Source: an uncultured Thiothrix sp. (GTDB lineage Bacteria; Pseudomonadota; Gammaproteobacteria; Poriferisulfidales; GCA-002705445). From it: a stretch of 64,000 nt of DNA. The stretch is from positions 21,212 to 85,211 of the forward strand of contig CACJPG010000004.1 of assembly GCA_902595225.1 (NCBI GenBank), written 5' to 3'. Position numbers and translations under genes: made by a program. A model generated the notes under the pieces. It had not been told where the DNA came from, made no database searches, and was given only the letters and a program-made list of their open reading frames with translations. Each line of letters starts with the position of its first letter. Position 1 is the stretch's first letter. Positions 52,234-62,874 of the stretch are shown piece after piece.

Positions 52234-53708
52234 GCCTTTTTAAAAAATCAAAGATTTTAATAATTGGTGACGCGATGCTTGATAAATATTATCTTGGATC
52301 AACAGAAAGAATATCGCCTGAAGCTCCTGTTCCTGTTTTAAAGGTTGAAAGTGAGATTCTTAAACCAGGTGGTGCTGCTAATGTTGCATCAAATATATCC
52401 TCCTTAGGTCAAGATACAACTTTGATTGCTAATATTGGAATAGATACAAATGGTAAGATACTTAAAAAACTGATTGGCGCTCAAAAGATTAATTTAATAT
52501 CAAAAAAAGATAAAAAAATTAAAACAACTACAAAAAGCAGATTTATTAGTCAAAATCAACAATTAATTCGTGTTGATGATGAAACAAATGATAAAATCAA
52601 TTTTTTAATGCCATCCAATATAGAAAGCCAAGTTAAAAAATGTGATGCTGTAATATTTTCCGATTATAAAAAAGGGGCGCAAAATAATATCACTAAGTTA
52701 ATAAAGCTAGCTAATAAGTTCAAAAAACCGGTATTTATTGATCCAAAAGGCGATAACTTTGATTGTTATAAAAATTCTTTCTGTATAACACCAAATAGAA
52801 AAGAATTTGAAAACATTGTTGGTAAATGTTCTTCGAGTCAAGATATAGTCAATAAATCAAAAAAGCTTATTACAAAGTTAAATTTGAAATCTATATTGAT
52901 TACCTTAGGATCTGAAGGAATGCTTTTAGTTGAAAAAAATTTAAAGCCCACAAAAATAGAGGCCACATCGGTTAATGAAGTTTTTGATGTTACTGGAGCT
53001 GGAGATACTGTTATAGCTACTCTTTGCGCTACCTATCTTTCCTCAGGAATGAAAGATTTAAAGTTTGCAGCCGTTGTAGCAAACATTGCTGCAGGAGAAG
53101 TGATTAAAAAACTTGGTGCTCAATCAATATCTGAAAAAGAACTATCGTCTAAAGTTTATGAAAATTTAAATTTAGCAGATGAGATTGAAAATGAATACTT
53201 TTCTAAGCTAGATGAGCTTGAGAATTTCGATAGAATCATAAGCAACGAAAGAGATTTAGTAAAGATTATTAATCTTATTAGAGAGCTTGGTTTTAAAATT
53301 GGTTTTACAAATGGATGTTTTGATATCCTGCATCGAGGACATTTTCAATATTTAGATAAAGCTAGAAAATCAGCAGATTTTCTATTTATTGGTGTAAATG
53401 ATGATAATTCTGTAAAAAAACTTAAAGGTAAAAACAGGCCAATTAATAGCTTAAAAGATAGAATAAATTTTTTAAATAGAGCTACACTTGACGACGCATT
53501 TATCATCAAATTTAGCGAATCTACACCACTAAGACTAATTAAAAAAATTAAACCCGATATACTAATTAAAGGCGGTGACTATAAAGCAAACCAAATTGTA
53601 GGTAACGAGTTTGTAAAGAAAAATAATGGAAAGGTAAAGATAATTCCATTTTTAAAAGGTTACTCAACTTCAAATCTTATAAAGAAAATAAAACAATCAA
53701 TAGAATAA
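52230..53708 (+). CDS. hldE: bifunctional heptose-7-phosphate kinase / heptose-1-phosphate adenylyltransferase
   Basis: Two-domain enzyme of ADP-heptose synthesis (492 residues). The N-terminal ribokinase-like domain shows GDAMLDKYYLGSTERISPEAPVPV in pieces (RISPEAPVPV), PGGAANVA and the active-site DVTGAGDTVIAT near 250. The C-terminal nucleotidyltransferase has FTNGCFDILHRGHFQYL near 367 and a KGGDY element near 445. It is the typical fused form. It is six bases from waaF. Confidence 0.95.
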   Translation: MSLFKKSKILIIGDAMLDKYYLGSTERISPEAPVPVLKVESEILKPGGAANVASNISSLGQDTTLIANIGIDTNGKILKKLIGAQKINLISKKDKKIKTTTKSRFISQNQQLIRVDDETNDKINFLMPSNIESQVKKCDAVIFSDYKKGAQNNITKLIKLANKFKKPVFIDPKGDNFDCYKNSFCITPNRKEFENIVGKCSSSQDIVNKSKKLITKLNLKSILITLGSEGMLLVEKNLKPTKIEATSVNEVFDVTGAGDTVIATLCATYLSSGMKDLKFAAVVANIAAGEVIKKLGAQSISEKELSSKVYENLNLADEIENEYFSKLDELENFDRIISNERDLVKIINLIRELGFKIGFTNGCFDILHRGHFQYLDKARKSADFLFIGVNDDNSVKKLKGKNRPINSLKDRINFLNRATLDDAFIIKFSESTPLRLIKKIKPDILIKGGDYKANQIVGNEFVKKNNGKVKIIPFLKGYSTSNLIKKIKQSIE

Positions 53709-53714
53709 AGTTTT

Positions 53715-54701
53715 ATGTCTGCGAAAAATATATTGATAGTTCCTCAAAATTGGCTTGGTGACATTGTGATGGCACAAACCCTTCTTAAAAAAATAAAAGA
53801 TAAAAATAACAGCATAAATATCGATGTTTTAGTAGAGCCAGTCTTTGAAGAGTTAATTGATAGAATGCCTGAAGCAAACAGAGCAATAGTTTTAAATTGT
53901 AAACATAATGAACTTGGTTTAGGAAAAAGATTTCGCTTGGCAAAGCAACTTAGTGGCACTTATGACCAGAGCATTGTTTTATCTCGCTCTATAAAATCAG
54001 CATTGATCCCGTACTTGGCAAAAATTCCTATCAGAACAGGTGAAAGAGGAGAATCCAGATATATTTTGATAAATGATTTAAAGTCATTTTCGAAAGAGGA
54101 TAGAAGAAAAACAGCTTATAGATATGTTTCGATGTACTCAGAAAAAGAGGAGCTTGATGAAAAATACTATCCAACTTTAGAAGCAGATCCAGAAAATACA
54201 AACAATTTAATTTCTAATCTTGGTATAAAACTTGATAAAAAAATTGTAATCTTTGCACCAGGGGCTGCATTTGGCCCATCTAAAATGTGGCCAGTAGATA
54301 AATTTAAAGAGCTTGGATCTAAGCTTGAGAACAATTTCCTCATACTTATATTGGGAAGTAAAAACGAAGCTCACATAGGAGAACAAATTGCAAATGGGCG
54401 AAGCATTATAAGTCTATGTGGTAAAACTTCAATCAAAGATGCTGTTGATCTCATGCATATCTCTGAGTTTTGTGTATCTAATGACTCTGGTTTAATGCAT
54501 CTTGCGTCAGCAACAAAAACAAAATCGATATCTATATATGGCGCAACCTCTCCAGATTTAACACCGCCACTCACAAATAATAAAGAAATTCATTATGTTA
54601 AAGCATCCTGTAGTCCTTGTTTTGAAAAAATATGTAAATATGGACACTATAACTGCTTGGTAGAAATTCAAGCAGATGATGTTTTTAAATCATTTAAATA
54701 A
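53715..54701 (+). CDS. waaF: ADP-heptose:LPS heptosyltransferase II
   Basis: GT9 enzyme of 328 residues that adds the second heptose to the inner core. Signature parts: VPQNWLGDIVMAQTL near residue 9, APGAAFGPSKMWP near 180 and SNDSGLMHLASA near 255. The GPAK-like motif points to WaaF rather than WaaC. Its 3' end overlaps the end of hldD on the opposite strand by 34 bases. Confidence 0.92.
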   Translation: MSAKNILIVPQNWLGDIVMAQTLLKKIKDKNNSINIDVLVEPVFEELIDRMPEANRAIVLNCKHNELGLGKRFRLAKQLSGTYDQSIVLSRSIKSALIPYLAKIPIRTGERGESRYILINDLKSFSKEDRRKTAYRYVSMYSEKEELDEKYYPTLEADPENTNNLISNLGIKLDKKIVIFAPGAAFGPSKMWPVDKFKELGSKLENNFLILILGSKNEAHIGEQIANGRSIISLCGKTSIKDAVDLMHISEFCVSNDSGLMHLASATKTKSISIYGATSPDLTPPLTNNKEIHYVKASCSPCFEKICKYGHYNCLVEIQADDVFKSFK

Positions 54702-55588
54702 GATAAAAGTCCTTCTTCGATGCTATAAAAATCGTAATCATAACCAGCTTCAATTAACTTTTTAATATTTGCTTGAGTAAAATTTTGATATTTCGGTACT
54801 AGATAATCAGGCATTTCTATATAATTAAAATTTTTTTCGTCATCCTGATAGAATTTAAAAATATTCTCAGCGATGCAATTGAATGTTTCTGCCTTCCCTG
54901 TGCCAACATTAAATACATCATGAATTGATTTATCCATGAAGAAAATATTTATAGAGACAACGTCATCGATATAAATAAAATCTCTTTTTTGCTCACCGTC
55001 CTTGTAACCATCGGTTCCTTTGAAAAGAGAAATCTTTTTTGATGCAAGATATTCTTGATTCATCTTATAAGCCATGGATGCCATTTTTCCTTTATTTTCT
55101 TCGCCTCTTCCATAAACATTAAAATATCTTAAGCCTACTGCTGGATACTCTTGATTCATTATGTAATGATCAAATAATAATTTAGATTCTGCATAAACAT
55201 TTAAAGGCGACTCGTTTTCTTTTTTTTCTTCAGAATTTTTATTTAAACCATATACAGATGCACTTGATGCATAAATAAACCTCGAACTATTCTCTTTAGC
55301 AATCGACAACATAGTTTTTGAGTAATTATAATTTACTTCCATCATAAAATTTTTATCATACTCCATAGTATCTGAGCACGCTCCCTGATGAAAAATACAT
55401 TCGATATTTTTTAAATTTTCTAAATCATTAAAATGCCTATACTCTTTAAATCTAAGATTTAAAAAATTGTCTGGATTTGGATATTTTTCTTTATTATCTA
55501 TTAAGATTAAATCTTCTATACCCATAAGATTTAATCTCTTTGCGATATTATAACCTATGAATCCTGCGGCTCCGGTAACAATTATCAA
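54668..55588 (-). CDS. hldD: ADP-L-glycero-D-manno-heptose-6-epimerase
   Basis: NAD(P)-dependent short-chain epimerase (306 residues): nucleotide-binding GAAGFIGYNIAKRL at the start, HQGACSDTMEYD near residue 68, catalytic SASVYG with Tyr and YAESKLLFD (YxxxK) near 132, and DFIYIDDVV. It completes ADP-L-heptose synthesis begun by HldE. It overlaps waaF tail to tail and sits one base after the next gene on its strand. Confidence 0.95.
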   Translation of the reverse strand: MIIVTGAAGFIGYNIAKRLNLMGIEDLILIDNKEKYPNPDNFLNLRFKEYRHFNDLENLKNIECIFHQGACSDTMEYDKNFMMEVNYNYSKTMLSIAKENSSRFIYASSASVYGLNKNSEEKKENESPLNVYAESKLLFDHYIMNQEYPAVGLRYFNVYGRGEENKGKMASMAYKMNQEYLASKKISLFKGTDGYKDGEQKRDFIYIDDVVSINIFFMDKSIHDVFNVGTGKAETFNCIAENIFKFYQDDEKNFNYIEMPDYLVPKYQNFTQANIKKLIEAGYDYDFYSIEEGLLSYLNDLKTSSA

Positions 55589-55589
55589 A

Positions 55590-56648
55590 TCATGCTCCTT
55601 TTAAAAATAGTTTATCAACTTTTTCTCTAACTTCATCTACTCCAATTAGACTCATAACATCTTTATGATTATTTTTGTAGCGCCAATTAGCTTCTTCTGG
55701 TTTTTTGCCAGTATATTTTTTAAGAGCAGAATTATATTTGTCTACACATAAATCAATACTGTTGTATGGTCCTGCTCTAGTTGTGTTAGTTACTCCATAC
55801 AATCCTATTACTGGTGTATTTGCACATGTAGCTATATGAATTGGCCCACTATCAGGACTTATTAAAAATTCCGAATTTTTAATTACAGATAAAAGCTCAT
55901 GAAGGTTTGTTTGGCCAGATAAATTTAATGGTGAGGAAGTCATTTGATTAATAATCTTTTTAACAAAATTTCTCTCATAGTCGCTTTTTGAAGATGATAT
56001 AACGCATTTCAAGTCATATTTGTCACTAATATAATCAGCAATGTGAGCATAACGATCCACTAACCAATTTCTATTTTCGCTTCTCGAGCATGGGCTTAGA
56101 ACAAAGTAATTGCCTTTTAATTCTGGAAACTTTGCAAACAAATTTTCATTAGATATAACCTGATTTATTTTCCATGAGTATAAAAAATCCTTTTTTTCTA
56201 GACCAAGCACTTTTAAAAAACTTAAGAAAACATCAACAACATGAGAATGCTTTGTGCCCTCAATTTTCATATTTGAGAATAAGCTATGGAAGTCACTAGA
56301 TCTTGCTTTATCATATCCTAATTTAATTTTTGATTTCACAAATAAACTAATTAAATTTGCTCTTATAGATACTTGTAATAAAAACATAATATCAAAGTTT
56401 ATGTTTCTTAATTGTTTTTTGATCTGAAAATAAGACTTAATTGTGCTTTTTTTATCAAATATGACAAAGTTTATTCCTTCAATATTTTGTAAAAAATCTG
56501 CTTCTTCTTTTCCAATCACCCAATATTTATTTGCTTTAGGATATTCTTTAATAAGAGTATTTATAAAGGGGAGCATATGACATATATCACCTAAAGAAGA
56601 TGTTCTTAAAATTAGTATATTTTCTATTTTTTGGTGATTTTTTTGCAT
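55590..56648 (-). CDS. GT9 heptosyltransferase, candidate heptosyltransferase I
   Basis: A 352-residue GT9 family protein: ILRTSSLGDICHMLPFIN near residue 14, SPDSGPIHIATCANTPVIGLYG near 265. WaaC-like N-terminal pattern (SSLGDI). Its sequence is less canonical than WaaF, so heptosyltransferase I is likely but not certain; it might add another heptose. It is divergent from kdkA with 14 bases between start codons. Confidence 0.82.
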   Translation of the reverse strand: MQKNHQKIENILILRTSSLGDICHMLPFINTLIKEYPKANKYWVIGKEEADFLQNIEGINFVIFDKKSTIKSYFQIKKQLRNINFDIMFLLQVSIRANLISLFVKSKIKLGYDKARSSDFHSLFSNMKIEGTKHSHVVDVFLSFLKVLGLEKKDFLYSWKINQVISNENLFAKFPELKGNYFVLSPCSRSENRNWLVDRYAHIADYISDKYDLKCVISSSKSDYERNFVKKIINQMTSSPLNLSGQTNLHELLSVIKNSEFLISPDSGPIHIATCANTPVIGLYGVTNTTRAGPYNSIDLCVDKYNSALKKYTGKKPEEANWRYKNNHKDVMSLIGVDEVREKVDKLFLKGA

Positions 56649-56662
56649 ATAATTGGCAGATA

Positions 56663-57346
56663 ATGGATGAGATTATTAAAAATAAGAATATATTTATTCA
56701 ATATGATCCAAAAGCTTTTAAAAATTTTTCAAGTAAATTATTTAATATTGATTATATAACTAAAGAAGGACTAATCAAATCCGAATTATCAGGTCGAGGC
56801 AAAGCATACGAGATTGAATTTGGAGGAAATAGATTTATTCTTAAGCATTATATTAGAGGTGGATTTGTTGCAAAGATTTCATACGATAAGTACTTCTTTG
56901 ATACACTTTCGTCTTCAAGAGCTGTTAAAGAATATAATTTTTTAAATAATTTATTATCTAAAGATCTTCCAGTACCAAAGCCTGTAGCACTTCAAGTAAT
57001 TATTAATAAATTTACTTATACAGCAGACTTAATAACTCGAAAAATTAGTAACGAAGGAACTTTATATGACTTTGTTCAAAATAGAAAAATGAACTCAAAA
57101 TTATGGGATACTCTTGAAAATACATTGCAAAAATTCTATAACGAAAATGTCTATCATTCAGACCTTAATGCAAAAAACATAATTATTGACAAGACAGATA
57201 ATTTTTATCTTCTTGATTTTGATAACTCTTATTTTTTTTATAAAAAAGAATTATTTTTTAAAAGTTTAAATCGTTTAGATCGTTCTCTTTCTAAAATGGA
57301 TAATTATAAAAATGAAATGAAAAATATTATAAAAAAATTTAATTAA
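56663..57346 (+). CDS. kdkA: 3-deoxy-D-manno-octulosonic acid kinase
   Basis: Kinase that phosphorylates a single Kdo residue of the inner core, as in Haemophilus and Vibrio (227 residues from this start). It has a protein-kinase-like fold with the Gly-rich LSGRGKAYEIEFGGNRFILKHY region near residue 38, catalytic HSDLNAKNIII (HxDLxxxN) near 165 and LLDFDN near 180. The frame opens at 56600, but that would overlap the divergent gene; ATG 56663 is better. It ends eight bases into waaA. Its presence predicts one phosphorylated Kdo. Confidence 0.88.
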   Translation: MDEIIKNKNIFIQYDPKAFKNFSSKLFNIDYITKEGLIKSELSGRGKAYEIEFGGNRFILKHYIRGGFVAKISYDKYFFDTLSSSRAVKEYNFLNNLLSKDLPVPKPVALQVIINKFTYTADLITRKISNEGTLYDFVQNRKMNSKLWDTLENTLQKFYNENVYHSDLNAKNIIIDKTDNFYLLDFDNSYFFYKKELFFKSLNRLDRSLSKMDNYKNEMKNIIKKFN

Positions 57347-58610
57347 CAATCTTTCTTTCTTGAAGAATTGTAGAGTACTTTTCAACAATTTTTTCGTATT
57401 TCAAACTATGTGTTTTTGCGGTTTGACCCATTTCAATAAGCAAATCATCATCTAAATTATAAAACTCTGTGAAAGTTTTTTTTATATTTTCTTGGTCTGA
57501 AATGTTCTCATTTTCTTCTATAATTGTTATACCACTCTGCTTTTTTAAACTATTTACTTCATCATAAAAATTGTCGATATTTGGTCCAATAATTATTGGC
57601 TTACCAAATACTGATGGCTCGATAATATTTTGAACACCCCTTACAGAAAAACCTCCTCCTACATAGATATATTTTGCATTAGAGTAAAATTGCGGCAAGT
57701 CTCCAAAGGAGTCGATTATTAAAATATTATTTTTATCTATGAGCTTATTTTCTGTACCATTTATTTCAGATAATAAGTTTGAAGAAATATTATGGGATTT
57801 AAAAAGATTTGATATTTCTTTAGACCTTTTTATGTGCCTTGGTGCTATAACTGTTAGTGTTCCTTTTAGCATTAACCATTTAATTGTTGGAAGAAAGTTA
57901 ATTTCATCTGGATCATGGGTCGAGACCATTAGAAAGTAATTATTAATATTTTTTAAGTCATTATTAGATTTAATATTCTGATCTGGTTTGTATGCATACT
58001 TAAGATTACCTATTGTTATCAAGTCTTTGCCTTTGATTCCAAGCTGGTTATACTTTTCTTTTTCATATTCGGACTTACATAAAATTAAATCACAATATTC
58101 TAATGCCTCAAGATATATTCTTTTTACGAATTTTGTTTTATGTAAATTCTTTTGAAGTCTAGCATTTACTATGCATAATTTAATATTATATTTGTTACAT
58201 ACTTTATAAAAATTCAGCCAAATTTCTGTTTCGTATATAATTACACTTTTTACTTTTGTTAACTTTAACCAACTAGAAACTATAAATTTATAGTCTAATG
58301 GAAAATATACAACATCAAGTTTCGGAAATAATTCTTTTATACGCTTCATTCCAGACAGGGTATTTGTCGATACGAATAGGGCGTGATTTTTTCCAATTTC
58401 CTTTATTAGTCCCGTAGCACCGTTTACCTCTCCTAATGAAGCGCAATGTACGCAGATGTTATTTTGATTATTTAATTTGGTCACTAGACCTAATCGATTT
58501 TTAATAAAATTCAAATCATTATTTTTAATACTAATGTACGTAAAGTAAATTACCACGAATGGAAATAAGATTACCAAAGCAAAATTATAGATAAATTTAT
58601 AATTAATCAT
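57339..58610 (-). CDS. waaA: Kdo transferase
   Basis: GT30 enzyme of 423 residues attaching Kdo to lipid A at the inner membrane. N-terminal membrane anchor YNFALVILFPFVVIYFTY, catalytic Glu in HCASLGEVNGATGL near residue 62, FVSTNTLSG, VIYETEIWLNF, and FSVRGVQNIIEP with GKPIIIGPN near 330. With KdkA present, it is probably mono-functional, adding one Kdo. It abuts tolC with no gap. Confidence 0.94.
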   Translation of the reverse strand: MINYKFIYNFALVILFPFVVIYFTYISIKNNDLNFIKNRLGLVTKLNNQNNICVHCASLGEVNGATGLIKEIGKNHALFVSTNTLSGMKRIKELFPKLDVVYFPLDYKFIVSSWLKLTKVKSVIIYETEIWLNFYKVCNKYNIKLCIVNARLQKNLHKTKFVKRIYLEALEYCDLILCKSEYEKEKYNQLGIKGKDLITIGNLKYAYKPDQNIKSNNDLKNINNYFLMVSTHDPDEINFLPTIKWLMLKGTLTVIAPRHIKRSKEISNLFKSHNISSNLLSEINGTENKLIDKNNILIIDSFGDLPQFYSNAKYIYVGGGFSVRGVQNIIEPSVFGKPIIIGPNIDNFYDEVNSLKKQSGITIIEENENISDQENIKKTFTEFYNLDDDLLIEMGQTAKTHSLKYEKIVEKYSTILQERKIVN

Positions 58611-59933
58611 TTAGTTTAGCCAACTATTGACAACCTTTAAGTCATCAATAGATAAGGTTCCAATAGATTGTTTGAGTTTCAATTTACTGATTAAGTAATC
58701 ATATTTAGACTTTGAATAATTTTTTTTTGCTTTATAAAAATCTTTTAGCGCTAGAAGCACATCAGTAGTCGAACGTGTTCCTACTTCAAATCCTGCTTTA
58801 TTATACTCTACTGATAACTCGTTTGACTCTAAGGCTTTTTTTGAGGCATTTACTTTGCTTATGGCTGATTTTAAATTTAAAAAAGCTTGTCTACTGTCTC
58901 TAATGACTTCTCTCTTTTTTTTCAAAAGATCGTATCTGGCTTTTTCTTTTTGGAATTCTGCCTGCTTGCTACTGTAGTATGTATTACCACCAATGAAAAT
59001 TGGGATATTAAGCTCGATTCCAATGAAGTCATTATTAGATTCAAACGCACCTGATGAACCTCCATCCTTATCGGTTTCTTTTATCGTTCCATAAATATCC
59101 AGTGTGGGAAAATGTTTTGATCTCTCGTATTTAAGATTTGCAATAGCTACGTCCTGTGCTCTCTTGATAGCAACTAAATCTAAATTTTGCTTTACTGCAA
59201 AATTTTCCCAAGACTTAATATCATTTGGCTCAGGATCTTTTGCCTTTATATTATGATTTAAAGTAGCAAAGGTTTTAAATTGTGTTCCTGTAAGAACATA
59301 TAATGATTCTTTAGCCAAATTACTTTTATTTTCTGCTTCAATTACATTCGTCTCAGATAAATCATATGACGCTTTTGCTTCAGCATAATCAGTAATTGCA
59401 ATTAGACCAACTTCTAGTCTTTTTTTTGATTCATCAAGTTGTGATTTAATTGCAGCTTTTTCAGAGACTACATAATCAATATTATCTAAACTATCCAAAA
59501 TATTAAAATAGTGCTCAGCTACTTTAATAATTAACTTTTGTCTTGCTGAATCTCTCTCTGCTAAAGATTTTGCTACTTGATACTCGCTTTTTTCAAGCAA
59601 AGAAAATAAATCTCTTCTATATAGTGGCTGTCTCAAATTTATGCTGTACTCATCTGTCGTGAATTGCGATGTTGGTGTTGAGCTCCCATAAACTGCACCA
59701 TCTATAGATTCTCTTGTTCTTTGACTCGTTCCTTTAAATCTAAGATCTGGTAAAAGATAAGATCTTGCAATTGGATACTCTTGCAAAGTTGATTTATGCT
59801 TAAATTCTGCAGCGAGTAATTCAGGATCATTCTTAAGAGATATATTATAAACCTCAAGCAAATCTACAGCGAAAGCACTTTTTAAAAAAAAGTTAGAAAA
59901 AATTAAAATTAAGAAAAATAAAATTTGCTTCAT
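58611..59933 (-). CDS. tolC: TolC-family outer-membrane efflux protein
   Basis: Outer-membrane channel of 440 residues with two OEP repeats. Signal peptide KQILFFLILIFSNFFLKSAFA. The frame opens 11 codons earlier (59966), but ATG 59933 begins the signal peptide. Repeats: LEVYNISLKNDPELLAAEF near 25 and the second start near KSWENFAVKQNLDLVAIKRA; long coiled-coil helices between. No inner-membrane pump is adjacent. It follows the rhodanese gene. Confidence 0.92.
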   Translation of the reverse strand: MKQILFFLILIFSNFFLKSAFAVDLLEVYNISLKNDPELLAAEFKHKSTLQEYPIARSYLLPDLRFKGTSQRTRESIDGAVYGSSTPTSQFTTDEYSINLRQPLYRRDLFSLLEKSEYQVAKSLAERDSARQKLIIKVAEHYFNILDSLDNIDYVVSEKAAIKSQLDESKKRLEVGLIAITDYAEAKASYDLSETNVIEAENKSNLAKESLYVLTGTQFKTFATLNHNIKAKDPEPNDIKSWENFAVKQNLDLVAIKRAQDVAIANLKYERSKHFPTLDIYGTIKETDKDGGSSGAFESNNDFIGIELNIPIFIGGNTYYSSKQAEFQKEKARYDLLKKKREVIRDSRQAFLNLKSAISKVNASKKALESNELSVEYNKAGFEVGTRSTTDVLLALKDFYKAKKNYSKSKYDYLISKLKLKQSIGTLSIDDLKVVNSWLN

Positions 59934-59940
59934 AAATTTT

Positions 59941-60258
59941 TTAATAAATTGACATGCTTGAGTCAACTGTTTTGGCCCATGAATCTATCCCTCCTCGAAG
60001 ATTAATAATCTTCGAAAATTCATTTTGCTCGAAATAAATTCCCACCATCCTACTCCTAATTCCGTGATGACATATAAAAGCTATTGTCTGATCTTCATCA
60101 AAATCATTCATTCTACTTTGTATTTCAGATATTGGTATATGAATAGAATTTTCAATGCTAACCACATTGTATTCCCATGTTTCGCGAACATCTATAAGAG
60201 TCACTTTTGGGTTCTCATCTATAAATTTGCAAAGCTCGACAGCAGTCATTTCAATCAT
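59941..60258 (-). CDS. single-domain rhodanese sulfurtransferase
   Basis: A 105-residue rhodanese with active Cys in IAFICHHGIRSRMV near residue 72 (CHHGxRS loop). It has no signal peptide and so is cytoplasmic. Family core: TLIDVRETWEYNVVSIENSIHIP and LRGGIDSWA. The donor and acceptor are unknown. It lies between the Pcm-like methyltransferase and tolC genes; this arrangement (pcm-rhodanese-tolC-waaA) is common in gammaproteobacteria. Confidence 0.9.
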   Translation of the reverse strand: MIEMTAVELCKFIDENPKVTLIDVRETWEYNVVSIENSIHIPISEIQSRMNDFDEDQTIAFICHHGIRSRMVGIYFEQNEFSKIINLRGGIDSWAKTVDSSMSIY

Positions 60259-60271
60259 AAATATAATTATA

Positions 60272-60919
60272 CTAAAAATTCAAAATATTTTTTTTATTAT
60301 TATTGATTAAATGATCAATTACTGTTTCAAAAGACTGATCGCATATTAATTTATTTTCAGAAACTTTTTCTATAATGTTAACATTCATAACCGGGTTATT
60401 GCCAATAACAATAAACATTTTTCCTTTTTGGTTTAATATTTGTTCAAGTTTTTCTAGTCTTGATTCTACTGCCCCAGTAATGACTATAATATCGTATTTT
60501 TTTTCAGGAACCCAATTTGAGAAAACATCTTTATGTAAATAGTTAACATTATAAATATTATATTTGGCATGTATATTTTTAGCCGCATCAAGCATTGATT
60601 TATCTATATCAACCGTATCAACCGTTTTGCCAATCATTGAAAGACAACAGGTAAGATAACCACTTCCAGTTCCAATCTCGAGTATATTACAATTTGAATT
60701 AATCTCTAAAAGTTGCAAAATCTTTGCAACTATAAGCGGTCTCAGCATATTAAAATTATTTTTTAATGGAATATCATATTCAGCATACGCTAGCTTTTTG
60801 TATTCAGCAGGAACGAAATCCTCTCTATTTACTTTTTCGATACAATCTAAAGTAGATTGACAGCTAATGCCCTCAGGTTTTAACTGGCTTTCAATCATAT
60901 TTTTCTTATTTATCTGCAT
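60272..60919 (-). CDS. protein-L-isoaspartate O-methyltransferase-like protein
   Basis: SAM-dependent methyltransferase of the PCMT family (215 residues). ILEIGTGSGYLTCCLSMIGKTVDTVDID near residue 80 is motif I and following, and the region before (FVPAEYKKLAYAEYDIPL) is PCMT-like. In this tolC-linked branch the SAM pocket is conserved, but the canonical substrate-binding Thr-Ile-Ser-xPH motif of Pcm reads NNFNMLRPL, so true repair activity is uncertain. It is divergent from thiC across 146 bases. Confidence 0.82.
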   Translation of the reverse strand: MQINKKNMIESQLKPEGISCQSTLDCIEKVNREDFVPAEYKKLAYAEYDIPLKNNFNMLRPLIVAKILQLLEINSNCNILEIGTGSGYLTCCLSMIGKTVDTVDIDKSMLDAAKNIHAKYNIYNVNYLHKDVFSNWVPEKKYDIIVITGAVESRLEKLEQILNQKGKMFIVIGNNPVMNVNIIEKVSENKLICDQSFETVIDHLINNNKKNILNF

Positions 60920-61002
60920 AATTTTTTAATCATTTAAAAGATATTCAGTCCTAACAACAAATACACTTGCAAACTCGCTATATGTCAGATAAGTTTATTT
61001 AG

Positions 61003-62817
<1,815 letters not shown>

Positions 62818-62874
62818 GCCTACCGATAAAGTAATTCATAATAATTTAATTATTTAGATATAGAAATCATAACT